Part shown: positions 15,787 to 23,858 of the stretch, piece after piece | How positions within the stretch are numbered: position 1 is the first letter of the stretch | Layout of the letters: each line of letters begins with the position of its first letter | NCBI GenBank assembly: GCA_041667115.1 | Contig: JBAYFO010000051.1 | Span: forward strand, 1-26,174 | Length of the DNA: 26,174 nt | Direction of reading: 5' to 3' | Source: UBA1563 sp041667115 | GTDB taxonomy: Bacteria > Bacteroidota > Ignavibacteria > Ignavibacteriales > Ignavibacteriaceae | Position numbers and translations under genes: made by a program | The notes under the pieces: model-generated | Told to the model about the DNA's origin: nothing | Database searches by the model: none | What the model saw: only the letters and a program-made list of their open reading frames with translations

Positions 15787-18624
15787 ATGAAATCTTATAT
15801 GTTATTTATACTGTTTATTCTTTTTTATAATGCGACTGAGGCGCAAAATAATTACTTCTACATCTCGCCAAAACCAAATTCGATCTTGGTATCAAGTGAA
15901 ACAAATATTATTTTGCGGAGTGCTGGTACTGTAGATCCTTCTTCATTAGCTTCAAACCTGATTAGCGTTCAAGGAGCTCAAAGTGGCCTTCATTCAGGGA
16001 AGCTCATCCTTTCTGATGATAAGAGGACAATCATTTTTAATCCATTCAGTAGTTATGTTCCTAATGAAATGGTTACAGTGCATCTCTCCGATGGGATTAA
16101 AACTGTTGATGGAAAAAGTACAGGTGCGATTGAATTTTCATTTAAGATATCTCCTCTTCAAAAAAAGACAGATTTTGCCAACGAATTATATTCGGGGGAT
16201 GAATCCCAGAATAATAAATCCGGTTTAGAGAATTCTTTTTCTCCTCTTTCAACTGATTCAGTACCGGCAGATTTACCAACTATCACGGTAGGGACATCAA
16301 ACAATCCTGCCGATGGAAAAATATTTCTCACAAACCAATCACAGACTACCTCTAAAACTATAGGAACTTATCTGTTGATTTATAATAACGATGGGAGCAT
16401 AGCTCAGTATTATAAGATTCCTCAATCAGGAAGTCTATTTAAGATGGAACAGAGTGGACAACTTTCCTATAACCTTAAGGGGAATGGTAATAGAATTATT
16501 ATGGATACTTCTTTTGTTCCTGTTGATACATTAAAATGTGGTAACGGCTATAAGGCAAACGGCCATGACGCCCTTCTGCTGCCTAATGGTCATGCTATCC
16601 TATTTGCAAATGATAAGCAAAGTGTTGATATGAGCCAGTTAGTACAAGGTGGAGATCCAAACGCAAAAGTTACAGGGATAGTAATACAGGAGCTTGATGC
16701 TTCAAAAAATGTTGTTTTTCAATGGCGTAGCTGGGACTATCTACCCATCACCGCTTCTTACTTTGACCTTACCATGGTAGATATCGACTTGATTCATCCT
16801 AATGGTTTGGCGATTGATAAAGAAGGCAATATTCTTGTCTCACTGAGGCACCTTTCAAATATTGTAAAGATTAACAGAGAAACCGGAAATGTGCAGTGGA
16901 TACTTGGTGGTAAACTGAACGAGTTTACTTTTATTAACGAGCATGAAACCAATAGCCCGACCTATTTTTCATATCAGCATAACATAGAAGTTTTACCAAA
17001 CGGGAATATAACTTTGTTTGATGATGGCACTCAACATACCCCTCAATATTCACGTGGAGTTGAATATAAAATAGATGAGCAGCTGAAAACGGCAACTATG
17101 ATATGGGACTACAGGCATACTCCGGATATTTATACCGATGCGATGGGTTCTGTTCAAAGGTTGCCAAACGGAAATACAATTATAGGCTGGGGAATTAAAA
17201 CCGGCACCGGAATTCCTGTGTATACAGAAGTTCACCCAGATAATACGATCGCATTAGAACTGTTCTTTCCCGTAGGGCAGTTTTGTTATAGGGCATATAA
17301 ATACCCATGGATAAGTCAGACTCCCGATGCTTCTATCACCATCAATGAAATATTGGAAGGGAATACTTACAAGTACAGTAATTCATCGGTGTCTACCGGG
17401 ATTAAAATAACGTTTAAACAACTAAGTACAACATCGATATATTGCAGTAGTATCTGCAACAAATACAATTACTCTCCTACAAAGCCGGTTTTTATTGACA
17501 CCGCTCCCATTTTGGCTCCACATTATTTTAGTTTTATGGGGCAGGAAATTACTTCTTTCTCTGGTGAAGTGCATGTCGACTTAAATAAATTCCCAGGGAT
17601 TTCCGTCCCCTCAAAAACTCAAGTTTATGTAAAACAACTCTATGGTGAAGTTTTTATACCACTTGCTACGAGCTATGATTCAGCAAAAAATGAATTGGTA
17701 TTTAATACAAATGTTTTCGGTGAATTTGCTTTTGGAGTTCCTCAGAGCGTTTCAACTTTAGCTCCTGTTCCTTTTTCACCAAAGGACCAACAGATTGTAA
17801 ATGGAGAGTCTTCAATAAACTTGTTATGGGGAACAAAAGGGACTGTTCAAACTTACAATCTTCAGGTATCAATCGATTCGACTTTTTCAAATCCTGTGAT
17901 TGATATTAAGAATTTAACAACAACCTCGTATACACTAAGTTCTATGACCAATAACGCAGAATATTTTTGGAGAGTAAACAACAGCAATTCAGCTGGAATT
18001 AGTGAATGGTCAACTGTAAATAAATTTTATACCGCATCACCTTATATAAACATAACGTCCCCTAACGGTAGTGAAAATGTTTATGTGGATTCCATCTATA
18101 TAATACGATGGCAATCAAATGTTAATGATAAGTTTAATATTGATTTAATTAAGGACAATAGTTCAGTTGTTGTAATTGCCGATTCAATTACTTCTAATAC
18201 GAATGCTTTTATGTGGGAAGTCCCTTCATCGATCCAAATTGATTCTTTGTATAAAATCAGAATTACTAGTATCGATCATGTAAATCTAATAGATACTAGT
18301 GAGCACACATTTTCCATAATTAAGGCAATTACAGACGTTTCGGATTCGAAAAATTCTATTACCACTTATCAACTGTGTCAAAACTATCCAAATCCATTCA
18401 ATCCAAACACAAGTTTTAGATATTCATTAAAGAATCAACAATTTGTAACTTTTAAAATATTTGATCTGCTTGGCAGAGAAATTGTGACATTGGTTAATGA
18501 AGTTAAATCTGCTGGCACTTATGAGTTAAACTGGAATGCAGCCCATGTACCAAGTGGTATTTATTATTATCGTTTACAAGCCGGGAATTTTATTGATACA
18601 AAGAAGCTGGTTTTATTGAAGTAG
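15787..18624 (+). CDS. arylsulfotransferase (ASST)-like T9SS-exported protein, second paralogue
   Basis: 945 residues. Signal peptide at about 1-19 ('...NATEAQ'), an N-terminal Ig-like domain (about 22-120) containing 'SVQGAQSGLHSGKL' like its neighbour, then the ASST-type propeller (about 160-515). The propeller has 'GHDALLLPNGHAILF', 'IHPNGLAIDKEGNILVSLRHLSNIVKI', 'GNVQWILGG', 'YQHNIEVLPNGN' and 'SVQRLPNGNTIIGWG'. H337, H355 and H398 align with the histidines of the first copy. Beyond it the architecture differs: a beta-rich stretch (about 520-655), a fibronectin-III-like domain ('VPFSPKDQQIVNGES...EYFWRVN', about 658-752), a Kre9/KNH-like domain ('ITSPNGSENVYVDSIYIIRWQS', about 755-850), then a type A T9SS sorting domain. 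So it is not a simple tandem copy. GGAGTG precedes the ATG; the pair is very likely one transcript. Confidence 0.9.
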   Translation: MKSYMLFILFILFYNATEAQNNYFYISPKPNSILVSSETNIILRSAGTVDPSSLASNLISVQGAQSGLHSGKLILSDDKRTIIFNPFSSYVPNEMVTVHLSDGIKTVDGKSTGAIEFSFKISPLQKKTDFANELYSGDESQNNKSGLENSFSPLSTDSVPADLPTITVGTSNNPADGKIFLTNQSQTTSKTIGTYLLIYNNDGSIAQYYKIPQSGSLFKMEQSGQLSYNLKGNGNRIIMDTSFVPVDTLKCGNGYKANGHDALLLPNGHAILFANDKQSVDMSQLVQGGDPNAKVTGIVIQELDASKNVVFQWRSWDYLPITASYFDLTMVDIDLIHPNGLAIDKEGNILVSLRHLSNIVKINRETGNVQWILGGKLNEFTFINEHETNSPTYFSYQHNIEVLPNGNITLFDDGTQHTPQYSRGVEYKIDEQLKTATMIWDYRHTPDIYTDAMGSVQRLPNGNTIIGWGIKTGTGIPVYTEVHPDNTIALELFFPVGQFCYRAYKYPWISQTPDASITINEILEGNTYKYSNSSVSTGIKITFKQLSTTSIYCSSICNKYNYSPTKPVFIDTAPILAPHYFSFMGQEITSFSGEVHVDLNKFPGISVPSKTQVYVKQLYGEVFIPLATSYDSAKNELVFNTNVFGEFAFGVPQSVSTLAPVPFSPKDQQIVNGESSINLLWGTKGTVQTYNLQVSIDSTFSNPVIDIKNLTTTSYTLSSMTNNAEYFWRVNNSNSAGISEWSTVNKFYTASPYINITSPNGSENVYVDSIYIIRWQSNVNDKFNIDLIKDNSSVVVIADSITSNTNAFMWEVPSSIQIDSLYKIRITSIDHVNLIDTSEHTFSIIKAITDVSDSKNSITTYQLCQNYPNPFNPNTSFRYSLKNQQFVTFKIFDLLGREIVTLVNEVKSAGTYELNWNAAHVPSGIYYYRLQAGNFIDTKKLVLLK

Positions 18625-19029
18625 CATTTATGTACTGATAGATATAACGAGCAGTAAAGTAACTCAAATCAAAAAGGTTATTCTATTATGATTTAGCTAA
18701 AAAGTATCGCGTGGAGGTTAATCAATTTTATGATTCTATCTCTTACTCGTTTATTTCAGTAATAAGTCTGATGGCTTCTCATTACATCGATATTTTTTTT
18801 TGATAATGCAGAGTATTGTTGAATTTAAAACTTAGGAGTTTTTGGTTTATTTTTAAAATTGATCTCATGCACTAGACTTACTTTTGAAGTAAATATATAT
18901 TTCTATTCTGAAGAAGATAGATCTTTTATTAAAATAGAAAAGATATAATTTAAGTTGGAAAAGAAATATTGTAGTATTATTTTACGTTGGAGTAAAAATT
19001 CTAAAATCCAGTGAAATGAAAACAATTAC
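18625..19029. other. 405-base intergenic region
   Basis: No gene or RNA recognised. Very AT-rich. An 8-base inverted repeat TTTCTATT/AATAGAAA lies around 18900-18940 and a small palindrome TTACTTTTGAAGTAA around 18878-18892. There is no U-tract-tailed terminator after the second arylsulfotransferase gene, and no copy of the 34-base motif found three times further right. Confidence 0.5.
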
Positions 19030-19722
19030 GTGAAAAAGATATCCATATTAGTAATCGAAGATAATCGCCTTTTGCGTGAAGGCATTTCTGCTATGCTTAA
19101 AAAGCAACCTGATATGAATGTGATTGCTACTTTCGGGAATGGAGAAAATATTCTTGTTGAAGTTACAAAACACAAACCAAATATTGTTCTTTTAGACCTT
19201 GGATTGCGGAGCCAAAGTAGTTTGCAAATCGTAAAATTGCTCAAGAAGCAATTTGAGACTGTTAAAATAATAGTGATGGATCTTATTCCCCTGCAGACTG
19301 ACGTTCTTGAATTTGTTCAAGCAGGGGTCTCGGGATTTATCCTTAAAGATGCAAACATCGCTGATTTTTATAAAACCATCCGGTCAGTTTTTGAAGGGGC
19401 ACAAGTGTTACCGCCTCATTTAACCGGCTCACTGTTCAGTCAAATTGTTGAACATGCACTTCACGGGTCATCACCTTCCCTGATAGTCGAATCGGTTCGT
19501 ATGACAAAACGCGAACGCCAAGTGATCGAACTAATTGCCGATGGCTTTGCTAATAAAGAAATCGCACAAAAACTTCATCTCTCAACATACACTATAAAAA
19601 GTCATGTGCATAATATCCTTGAAAAATTATCGCTTCACACGCGTGTTCAAGTTGCAAATTACGCACATATTGCGGACTCATATAATTCTGCTACAGATAC
19701 TACCTCATTGATCGAAGAGTAA
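19030..19722 (+). CDS. NarL/LuxR-family response regulator with Asp at the switch position
   Basis: 230 residues. The receiver domain (about 1-120) has E10/D11, phospho-acceptor D56 in 'NIVLLDLGLRSQ' and K106 in 'GFILKDA'. The usual switch Thr/Ser is D84 ('IIVMDLIPLQ'). A linker with 'LPPHLTGSLFSQIVEHAL' precedes the LuxR-type helix-turn-helix (about 160-215, 'MTKRERQVIELIADGFANKEIAQKL...YTIKSHVHNILEKL'). It therefore binds DNA as a transcription regulator. It starts at GTG (19030); the only nearby ATG (19017) reads into a stop after four codons. No histidine kinase is adjacent. A close paralogue follows at 20009. Its targets are unknown; the shared motif in downstream intergenic regions is a candidate. 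Confidence 0.94.
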   Translation: MKKISILVIEDNRLLREGISAMLKKQPDMNVIATFGNGENILVEVTKHKPNIVLLDLGLRSQSSLQIVKLLKKQFETVKIIVMDLIPLQTDVLEFVQAGVSGFILKDANIADFYKTIRSVFEGAQVLPPHLTGSLFSQIVEHALHGSSPSLIVESVRMTKRERQVIELIADGFANKEIAQKLHLSTYTIKSHVHNILEKLSLHTRVQVANYAHIADSYNSATDTTSLIEE

Positions 19723-19750
19723 TTACCTTCATATAACTCATTCTCAAGAT

Positions 19751-19784
19751 CTAATCCTTTTTTCATCCTTTCGACCGATTGATT
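19751..19784 (+). promoter_or_regulatory. conserved 34-base intergenic motif, copy A
   Basis: Begins CTAATCCTTTTTTCATCC and ends CGATTGATT. It matches copy C (23108) at 27 of 34 positions by hand alignment. It lies between the two response-regulator genes, about 225 bases before the second start. Function unknown; operator, promoter or leader-RNA element are all possible. Confidence 0.55.
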
Positions 19785-20008
19785 ATACATCTCAAATAAG
19801 TGCACTTTGCAATTGTAAAACTGAAAACAGTTCAGCATGAGTATTGTTAATTCTTCCAAGAAAGATTTGACAATAAGTTTCATTTGCAAATAGATGAATT
19901 AGAGAAATCGAAAAAAATCAATTGCTCCTTTTCCCAATTCATTTGTTGTTTCCAAATGAATCGTTCTTATGCTTCAACTTTAGATTCATTATAACATGAG
20001 ATGATACG

Positions 20009-20698
20009 ATGAACAAAATTAGATTGTTACTGATCGAAGATAACCGGCTGCTTCGAGACGGCATCATGTCGATTCTAAAACCGCATAAGGATATTGTTGT
20101 TATTGCGGCTTCCGGTGATGGAACGAATACTCTTCTCAAAATTCAGCAGTTAAAACCAAACGTTGTTCTTTTAGACCTCGGATTGAGAAGTCAAAATAGT
20201 TTGCATGTTGTCGAAATAGTGAAGAAAGATTTTCCCAAAGCCAAAATAGTAGTTATGGATCTTGCCCCTGTGCAAGCCGATATCTTGCAATATGTTAAGG
20301 CCGGCGCAAATGGATTCATTCTTAAAGACGCTTCGCTAAATGATTTTTTAATAACGATACGAGCGGTCGCCGACGGATCAACGGTGCTGCCTCCTCTGCT
20401 TGTCAATTCACTTTTTTCTCAGATTGTTGAACATGCCATTAAAGAAGGAGACATTACACTAAAAGAAGCGGTTCAAATGACGAAGCGCGAGCGTGAAGTT
20501 ATCTCGTTACTTAGTGAAGGTATGAGCAATAGAGAGATTGGACAAAGCATTAAAATCTCTACTTATACAGTTAAAAGCCACATTCACAATATTATGGAGA
20601 AACTTGCTTTACATACCCGACTTGAATTAGCAAACTATTCGTTCAATGTAGAATCTTTGAATTCCATTTCTGCGAGTATTTCCATGATGCCCAATTAA
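20009..20698 (+). CDS. NarL/LuxR-family response regulator, paralogue of the preceding regulator
   Basis: 229 residues, collinear with the upstream regulator and clearly its duplicate. It shares E10/D11, D56 ('NVVLLDLGLRSQ'), Asp at position 84 ('IVVMDLAPVQADIL') instead of Thr/Ser, and K106 ('GFILKDA'). It also shares the linker 'SLFSQIVEHA' and the helix-turn-helix 'MTKREREVISLLSEGMSNREIGQSI...YTVKSHIHNIMEKL'. The DNA-recognition helix region differs at several positions ('GQSIKIST' against 'AQKLHLST'), so the two may read related but not identical sites. ATG is preceded by GAGATGAT. The 286-base gap before it contains motif copy A, so it probably has its own promoter. It lies 65 bases upstream of a lipoprotein gene. 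No cognate kinase is in view. Confidence 0.94.
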   Translation: MNKIRLLLIEDNRLLRDGIMSILKPHKDIVVIAASGDGTNTLLKIQQLKPNVVLLDLGLRSQNSLHVVEIVKKDFPKAKIVVMDLAPVQADILQYVKAGANGFILKDASLNDFLITIRAVADGSTVLPPLLVNSLFSQIVEHAIKEGDITLKEAVQMTKREREVISLLSEGMSNREIGQSIKISTYTVKSHIHNIMEKLALHTRLELANYSFNVESLNSISASISMMPN

Positions 20699-20763
20699 AA
20701 AGTAAACTATAAATATAAAAAGTAAAAGAAAATTTCAGTTGAATTAAAATAAAGGAGAAAAAA

Positions 20764-21105
20764 ATGAAAAATGTAATACTTGGAATTCTCAGCCTGGCGT
20801 TCATCGTTGTCCTTGCTGGTTGTGCCAAAGCAACAGACCCTCAATTCCGCATTCACAATGAGCGAGCGGATAAAGCGAATGTGCAGATACAAACTTCGGG
20901 CGGCAACACTATAAACATTAATGATGTAGAAGCAGGTCAAGCAACGGCGTTCCAGACATGCTCAGAAGGTAATATTGTTGCAACCGCAGTAATTCAGAAT
21001 GAGTCTTTGTCACCCCAAATATCATTCTTCGCTACAAAGGATACACGCTACACTATAGTAATTCAGGCGGGAGTTACACCGGCACTTCGCGTTGATAGAG
21101 AATAA
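20764..21105 (+). CDS. small hypothetical lipoprotein
   Basis: 113 residues, not recognised. Residues 1-20 form a lipoprotein signal with lipobox 'LAGC' (Cys20). The mature part is short, beta-rich, has one further Cys ('FQTCSEG') and ends 'RYTIVIQAGVTPALRVDRE'. AAAGGAG lies 7 bases before the ATG, one of the best ribosome sites here, suggesting strong expression. It sits between the twin response regulators and the outer-membrane barrels, so it is plausibly part of the same envelope response. That link is inference. Confidence 0.85.
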   Translation: MKNVILGILSLAFIVVLAGCAKATDPQFRIHNERADKANVQIQTSGGNTININDVEAGQATAFQTCSEGNIVATAVIQNESLSPQISFFATKDTRYTIVIQAGVTPALRVDRE

Positions 21106-21204
21106 AATAAAAAAATATTCAGAACAGAAATTAGTATTGTGATTATTTTTCTTGTTCTATCAGTACGAAATAGTCTTGTGTTAAATTATTCACTCGCGTA
21201 AGAG

Positions 21205-21238
21205 TTAGTTCCTTTTTCATCCCTTTGGGCTATTTATC
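21205..21238 (+). promoter_or_regulatory. conserved 34-base intergenic motif, copy B
   Basis: Its first 20 bases, TTAGTTCCTTTTTCATCCCT, differ from copy C only at the first base; overall 26 of 34 positions match by hand. It lies about 130 bases upstream of the outer-membrane barrel gene at 21371, same strand. Confidence 0.6.
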
Positions 21239-21370
21239 AGTCTCTTATTTAATTCTATGTTCATTGCGTGAATAATGGGTAAATAGTTATCCCGCTTGTT
21301 CACAAGAATAATTTCAAACTATAAAGAGGTTTTTGTGAAAAACATTAGATTTACATTTAGAGAGAGAATT

Positions 21371-22126
21371 ATGAAACTGCTTGTACGGTCGCTTCAATTT
21401 TCAATTGTAATTATTGCGTTCACAACGCTAATAACTACGCAAACAAGCGCGCAGGTGAACATAAAACTTGGTGGTGGTTTGGGAATGATGAGTCCGGCTT
21501 CAGACTTAAGCGGCTCAACAATGGAGTATTATAACGGCTCCAATTATGGACTTGGCAGCGGTCTTAACATTCAAGCAAAGGCAAAGATCGGGTTGTCCGG
21601 CTTCAATCTCACCGGTGAAATTGATTATGCTTCTTTAAGTAACTCCGGGAATTCTGAACCGGGCCAAGGAGTCGTGGATATTTCACAAAAAATTCTCTCC
21701 TTAAAAATTGGACCCGAGTTTCGTCTCAGCTTACCGGTTGTGCCGGTTGTTCCATACCTCGGTATAAACCTTGCATTGAATTCATTCAGCGGAGAGGCGA
21801 CGTTTCAAGGTGTCTCAAAGGTTCCGAGCGCAACTTATAGTGTAAATAGTGCAACGCGATTAGGTATCGGGTTCGCAGCTGGAGCTGAAGTGAGCGTAGG
21901 TCCTTTTCTATCGCTTGATTTTAATCTCTCTTACAACTTAATGAATGTTTCAGGTAAAGAGTGGAACGATGTTAATCCGGGAATAAACCAACGTATTGAT
22001 TCTTATCTTTCTTTGAATGACGCCGCTGATCCTTTTTACAACTCAGACGACGATAAACATTTCATCTCAAAAGCCCGAAGTATTCACTCAGTTCTGTTTA
22101 CTGTGAGTCTTTTATTCGGTTTGTAG
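21371..22126 (+). CDS. outer-membrane beta-barrel protein
   Basis: 251 residues. The signal peptide (about 1-29) ends 'TTQTSAQ'. Alternating hydrophobic/polar strands with Gly and aromatic girdles follow ('VNIKLGGGLGMMSPASDL', 'GFNLTGEIDYASL', 'LKIGPEFRLSLPVVPVVPYLGINLAL', 'LGIGFAAGAEVSVGPFLSLDFNLSYNL'). It ends 'HSVLFTVSLLFGL', with the terminal strand expected by the BAM machinery. This is an eight-to-ten-strand OmpA/OmpW-like barrel with no peptidoglycan-binding domain. I chose the ATG at 21371 (AGAGAGA before it) because upstream in-frame starts at 21296 and 21335 would add a charged extension before the signal peptide. A second barrel gene follows 66 bases downstream. Motif copy B precedes it. 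Confidence 0.88.
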   Translation: MKLLVRSLQFSIVIIAFTTLITTQTSAQVNIKLGGGLGMMSPASDLSGSTMEYYNGSNYGLGSGLNIQAKAKIGLSGFNLTGEIDYASLSNSGNSEPGQGVVDISQKILSLKIGPEFRLSLPVVPVVPYLGINLALNSFSGEATFQGVSKVPSATYSVNSATRLGIGFAAGAEVSVGPFLSLDFNLSYNLMNVSGKEWNDVNPGINQRIDSYLSLNDAADPFYNSDDDKHFISKARSIHSVLFTVSLLFGL

Positions 22127-22192
22127 TTCCTTGCTAAAAATTGAAATAAAGCAGCGACCTTACACACAATCAATTTATAAAAAGGAAATTTT

Positions 22193-22741
22193 ATGTTAAA
22201 GAAAGTAGTACTAACACTTGGATTAACAATGTTGATGCTTACCCAAGTCAATGCACAAAGCATAAATCTTGGTCCGCAGATTGGTTATCAAAAAGCCCAA
22301 GATGCCGACGAAGGAAAATTTATGGGTGGAGCAGCTTTGCGCTTAAAGTTAACCAATAGTATTGGCGTTGAAGCGTCTATCAACTATCGCTCGGAAGAAT
22401 ACTCTGATGGAGCATTAACCGTTAAGAGTTGGCCGGTGATGATAACCGGTTTATTTTATCCGATCCCCATAGTTTATGGAGCAATCGGTACAGGTTGGTA
22501 TAATACAACATTCGATTATGACCAAAGCAGATTTCCGTTTCAGTTTGTTGCTGATGAAACCAAACAGAAAATCGGCTGGCATTTTGGCGGTGGTTTGGAA
22601 TTGCCCGTCGGAACAAGTTCAATATTAACGGCTGACATCCGGTATGTTTTTATTGATTACGATTTTAGTAGCGTACCTGGCATGGGCGACAAGAGTAGTG
22701 ATTTCGTCGTCTTTACCGTCGGGTTGCTTTTTGGTCTATAA
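22193..22741 (+). CDS. small outer-membrane beta-barrel protein
   Basis: 182 residues. The signal peptide (about 1-21) ends 'TQVNAQ'. The barrel strands include 'INLGPQIGYQKA', 'MGGAALRLKLTNSIGVEASINYRSEEY', 'WPVMITGLFYPIPIVYGAIGTGWYNTTF' and 'IGWHFGGGLELPVG'. The C-terminal strand 'FVVFTVGLLFGL' shares the LLFGL ending with the preceding barrel. The size fits a compact eight-strand OmpW/OprG/OmpX-like barrel. AAAAGGAA precedes the ATG. It is probably co-transcribed with the upstream barrel. The ligand or structural role is unknown. Confidence 0.87.
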   Translation: MLKKVVLTLGLTMLMLTQVNAQSINLGPQIGYQKAQDADEGKFMGGAALRLKLTNSIGVEASINYRSEEYSDGALTVKSWPVMITGLFYPIPIVYGAIGTGWYNTTFDYDQSRFPFQFVADETKQKIGWHFGGGLELPVGTSSILTADIRYVFIDYDFSSVPGMGDKSSDFVVFTVGLLFGL

Positions 22742-22970
22742 CTATTTTTTTAAGAAGAAGAGTTTCAATTAAGATGATCGAGAGTTATTCGTTATAGCTA
22801 CATGTTGTAAGAATTTTGAATAAGATTTTTTGAATAGGGAATTAATTTTTATTGATCTTACTCATGTACAAGCAAGGTGAGTTTATTGTGTGTAAAAGTA
22901 TACCCCACCAGATTTATCAATACAGATACTTCACTCAATGAACTTTTAATCAACCGTAAAATAGAGTTGA

Positions 22971-23011
22971 GGGATCATCGATTATCCCACCTCTCTTAGT
23001 GGAATATCGAT
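22971..23011. repeat. nested palindromes upstream of bacterioferritin
   Basis: GGGATCATCGATTATCCC (22971-22988) is an 18-base palindrome with a single mismatched pair. Overlapping it, 22977-22990 pairs imperfectly with 22999-23011 (ATCGAT...CCAC / GTGG...ATCGAT) across an 8-base loop. It could be a repressor site or a hairpin. It is not a clear Fur box. Confidence 0.55.
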
Positions 23012-23107
23012 TTTTCCAAATTGTCACTTCCGCGAGCATGGAGGATTAATAATTTCCTCTTCAACAGAATACAATTTGTCCCGGTTTTTTTTCTTCCCCC
23101 AAAGGAG

Positions 23108-23141
23108 CTAGTTCCTTTTTCATCCCTTAGAACGATTGCTT
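23108..23141 (+). promoter_or_regulatory. conserved 34-base intergenic motif, copy C
   Basis: Starts CTAGTTCCTTTTTCATCCCT and ends ACGATTGCTT. It lies 23 bases upstream of a perfect TATAAT and about 90 bases before the bacterioferritin ATG, a position suited to an activator site replacing a poor -35 element. Confidence 0.6.
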
Positions 23142-23163
23142 CAGTTTTACTCCGTAGGTAGTT

Positions 23164-23169
23164 TATAAT
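23164..23169 (+). promoter_or_regulatory. candidate -10 element for bacterioferritin
   Basis: TATAAT, 61 bases before the ATG. At 17-base spacing the -35 position reads TCAGTT, a poor match to TTGACA, so activation from motif copy C would be expected. Confidence 0.45.
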
Positions 23170-23229
23170 TGAACTTGAAGTTTAAATTTCAAAATGAAAT
23201 ATTTAATACAATAACAAAGGAGAACGATC

Positions 23230-23709
23230 ATGAAAGGCAATGAAAAATTAATCACAGTCCTGAATTCACTTCTGGCAGATGAACTTACTGCAATAAACCA
23301 GTACATGGTACATTCTGAAATGTGCGAAAACTGGGGCTATGGCAAACTTCATTTAGCTATTAGAAAGCAGGCAATGGATGAGATGCATCATGCTGAATGG
23401 CTTATCGAGCGAATCATTTTTTTTGAAGGTGCACCAACGGTATCTAAACTCAATACTATAAAAATTGGTAAAACTGTTTCAGAAATGATCAGCAACGACG
23501 ACGATGATGAACTCGAAGCTGTCCGCACTTATAATGACGCGATCAAACTCGCTCGTGAAGTTGATGACCAAGGTACTGTTGATCTGCTAACTAAAATACT
23601 CAAAATGGAAGAAGGTCACGTTGATTGGGCAGAAATCCAACGCGCACAGATCGATCAAATGGGAATTGAGAATTATCTAGCTAATCAATCCGAAGGTGTA
23701 ACAACCTGA
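23230..23709 (+). CDS. bfr: bacterioferritin
   Basis: Iron-storage protein that oxidises Fe(II) at a di-iron centre and stores ferric mineral in a 24-subunit heme-containing shell; cytoplasmic. The 159 residues match the usual length. All ferroxidase ligands are present at the standard positions: E18, E51, H54, E94, E127 and H130. M52, the axial ligand of the inter-subunit heme, is also present. So this is a true catalytic, heme-binding Bfr and not a Dps or a heme-free ferritin. AAAGGAG lies 8 bases before the ATG. Upstream are motif copy C, a TATAAT and a palindrome; no bacterioferritin-associated ferredoxin gene is in the window. Neighbouring hydrolase and peroxidase-like genes suggest an oxidative/iron-stress cluster. 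Confidence 0.97.
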   Translation: MKGNEKLITVLNSLLADELTAINQYMVHSEMCENWGYGKLHLAIRKQAMDEMHHAEWLIERIIFFEGAPTVSKLNTIKIGKTVSEMISNDDDDELEAVRTYNDAIKLAREVDDQGTVDLLTKILKMEEGHVDWAEIQRAQIDQMGIENYLANQSEGVTT

Positions 23710-23858
23710 TTTTTCAAGAAGGTTTCAAAATCTGTACACCGTTACAATAAAAAAAATAAAAACAGGACGGATTCAAGAAATGCAATAATGATTTTTCTTT
23801 TAGAAAAAGATTGAGGATTGAAGGTACACGTCAAGTCATAAAATAAAAGGTATGTAAA

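Larger units (their letters stand above)
22742..23229. other. 488-base intergenic region upstream of bacterioferritin
   Basis: No gene seen. It carries a palindrome/hairpin at 22971-23011, motif copy C at 23108-23141 and a TATAAT at 23164-23169. The AAAGGAG ribosome site for bacterioferritin ends it. The first 220 bases are AT-rich with nothing recognised. Confidence 0.6.

Noticed and set aside
18898..18941. TTTCTATT/AATAGAAA inverted repeat as a terminator for the arylsulfotransferase genes
   Set aside because: It is about 275 bases after the stop codon, has an A/T-only weak stem and no U-run.
21296..21370. In-frame N-terminal extension of the first beta-barrel protein
   Set aside because: It would place 25 charged residues before a normal signal peptide. 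The ATG at 21371 has AGAGAGA upstream and gives a standard exported start.
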